This document shows, piece by piece, positions 12,349-13,366 of a stretch of 13,366 nt of DNA (positions are counted from its first letter, which is position 1; each line of letters opens with the position of its first letter). Position numbers and translations under genes: made by a program. The stretch is from Mageeibacillus sp. UBA1243 (GTDB lineage: Bacteria; Bacillota; Clostridia; UBA1212), in the NCBI GenBank assembly GCA_002308595.1, contig DBWH01000044.1:35370-48735 (forward strand), given 5' to 3'. Below the pieces are notes generated by a model that saw only the letters and a program-made list of their open reading frames with translations, did no database searches and was not told the DNA's origin.

Positions 12349-12975
12349 GTGGAAAAAACAACTGTTTCGAAGGCGACGCTGGGCAGGCTTCCGGAGTATT
12401 TAAGGACTCTGAGAGATCTTGCACCCGAAGACGGCACCCACATCTCGGCAACGGCTATCGCCAAGAAGCTTAGCCTCGGTGAAGTTCAGGTCAGGAAGGA
12501 TCTCGCGGCGGTCAGCGGCGCGGGAAAACCGAAGCTCGGGTATGAGATTGGCGAGTTGATTGAGGAAATCGAGCATTTTCTCGGTTACGATCAGCTGACT
12601 CCGGCAATTCTTGTCGGTGCGGGAAAGCTGGGAAAGGCGCTGCTGCAGTACAGGGAATTCGAGCGGTACGGCGTCAAAATCTCGGCGGCATTCGACTTAA
12701 ACGAGAAACCTATCATCATCGGCGAAAAAACAGAAGTTCTTCCTATGTCTCAGCTTGAGAGTTTTTGCAGGGACGGGCACATCAGACTCGGTATCATTAC
12801 CGTGGGTGAAGGCTCGGCTCAAGAGGTGTGCGACCGGATGGTCGGCTGCGGGATCGAAGCGATTTGGAACTTTGCCCCGTGCAAGTTGAGCGTCCCCTCC
12901 GGTGTGCTTCTCCAAAACGAAAACCTGGCGCTTTCCCTGGCCCATCTCAACAATCAGTTATGCAATCATAATTAG
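12349..12975 (+). CDS. rex: Redox-sensing transcriptional repressor Rex
   Basis: Rex is a homodimeric repressor that binds DNA when NAD+ is high and lets go when NADH accumulates, derepressing fermentation genes. The 208-residue protein has a winged-helix domain (about 1-75) with the recognition segment EVQVRKDLAAVSGAGKPKLGY and a Rossmann domain starting AILVGAGKLGKAL (Gly90, Gly92, Gly95). C-terminal helix LSLAHLNNQL fits the swapped dimer helix. GTG at 12349 is chosen because AAGGAGG lies 8 bases upstream; an in-frame TTG at 12325 has no such site. adhE starts 11 bases after the stop and its ribosome binding site overlaps the rex stop, so the repressor and a classic target are in one operon. 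Confidence 0.95.
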   Translation: MEKTTVSKATLGRLPEYLRTLRDLAPEDGTHISATAIAKKLSLGEVQVRKDLAAVSGAGKPKLGYEIGELIEEIEHFLGYDQLTPAILVGAGKLGKALLQYREFERYGVKISAAFDLNEKPIIIGEKTEVLPMSQLESFCRDGHIRLGIITVGEGSAQEVCDRMVGCGIEAIWNFAPCKLSVPSGVLLQNENLALSLAHLNNQLCNHN

Positions 12976-12986
12976 GAGGACACTAC

Positions 12987-13366
12987 ATGGAAATCAGAAA
13001 TTATTCAGTTGTCGATGATGTCGAGAAACTTGAAGAAGCTATTGCCCGCGTAAGAGAGGCACAGAAAGTTTACGCAACCTACACACAGGAGCAGGTTGAC
13101 AGGATTTTTCTCGCAGCCGCTTCTGCCGCCAATAAAGCAAGGATTCCCCTTGCCAAGATGGCTGTCGAGGAGACGGGCATGGGCGTTGTTGAGGACAAGG
13201 TCATCAAGAACAACTACGCCGCGGAATACATCTACAACAAATATAAGTTTACAAAGACCTGCGGAGTCATTGAAGAAGACCCCGCGTTTGGTATAAAGAA
13301 GATTGCGGAGCCCATTGGCGTCATCGCAGCGGTAATTCCGACGACAAACCCGACGTCGACCGCCAT
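12987..13366 (+). CDS. adhE: Bifunctional aldehyde-alcohol dehydrogenase, N-terminal part (runs off the right edge)
   Basis: AdhE converts acetyl-CoA to acetaldehyde and then ethanol, oxidising two NADH, and forms filamentous spirosomes. Only 126 codons are present. They read MEIRNYSVVDDVEKLEEAI and onward, with the conserved VEETGMGVVEDKVIKNNYAAE, EDPAFGIKKIAEPIGVIAAV and PTTNPTSTA segments of the acylating aldehyde dehydrogenase domain. A strong AGGAGGA site precedes the ATG at 12987. The bifunctional call rests on close resemblance of this N-terminus to AdhE; a single-domain acylating acetaldehyde dehydrogenase is possible until the 3' part is seen. It follows rex in an operon. Confidence 0.88.
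   Translation, partial: MEIRNYSVVDDVEKLEEAIARVREAQKVYATYTQEQVDRIFLAAASAANKARIPLAKMAVEETGMGVVEDKVIKNNYAAEYIYNKYKFTKTCGVIEEDPAFGIKKIAEPIGVIAAVIPTTNPTSTA

Overview
The window reads as a chromosomal segment of a Gram-positive anaerobe of the Clostridia (Bacillota), probably near the Oscillospiraceae/Ruminococcaceae. This is inferred from the gene set (rex followed by adhE, a CarD-type regulator, a ROK kinase, galK), strong AGGAGG-type ribosome binding sites and textbook sigma-A promoters. I could not run a database search, so the taxonomy stays loose.

Left part (1-6280), housekeeping metabolism. A nagB fragment (glucosamine-6-phosphate deaminase) runs off the left edge on the minus strand. It is divergent from a ROK-family sugar kinase followed 3 bases later by truA, and that pair ends in a bidirectional terminator. 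Facing it is a minus-strand pair of multi-pass membrane proteins of unknown function. A CarD/CdnL-type RNA polymerase-binding regulator (minus) is divergent from galK (plus), which has its own terminator.

Middle part (about 6281-11190), accessory. A small lipoprotein with a domain resembling subtilisin propeptides is followed by tRNA-Leu(UAG) with its own promoter and terminator. Beyond the tRNA lies an AT-richer, mostly minus-strand island. In transcription order (right to left) it carries hipB, hipS and hipT, with start/stop overlaps, then a broken XRE regulator gene, a SAM-dependent methyltransferase and a tiny ORF. The three hip genes form a tripartite HipBST-type toxin-antitoxin module: DNA-binding protein, separate small HipA N-terminal-domain protein and HipA-type kinase. 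Three 18-bp inverted repeats (TATACC-N6-GGTATA), 40-41 bp apart, lie upstream; the first fills the spacer of a TTGAAT-17-TATAAT promoter. Divergent from this is a zinc-ribbon/HTH/Panacea (DUF4065, SocA-like) antitoxin gene with a consensus promoter and a 16-bp palindrome at the start site, but no toxin partner in view. A decayed HTH fragment lies between the two.

Right part (11191-13366), redox control. A LysR-family regulator with its own promoter and terminator is followed by rex and the 5' end of adhE in a tight operon. Rex senses NADH/NAD+ and classically represses fermentative genes such as adhE.

The most notable content is the HipBST module with its phased operators, and the neighbouring orphan Panacea antitoxin, next to a tRNA gene. 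No CRISPR array, insertion sequence, integrase or rRNA was seen.
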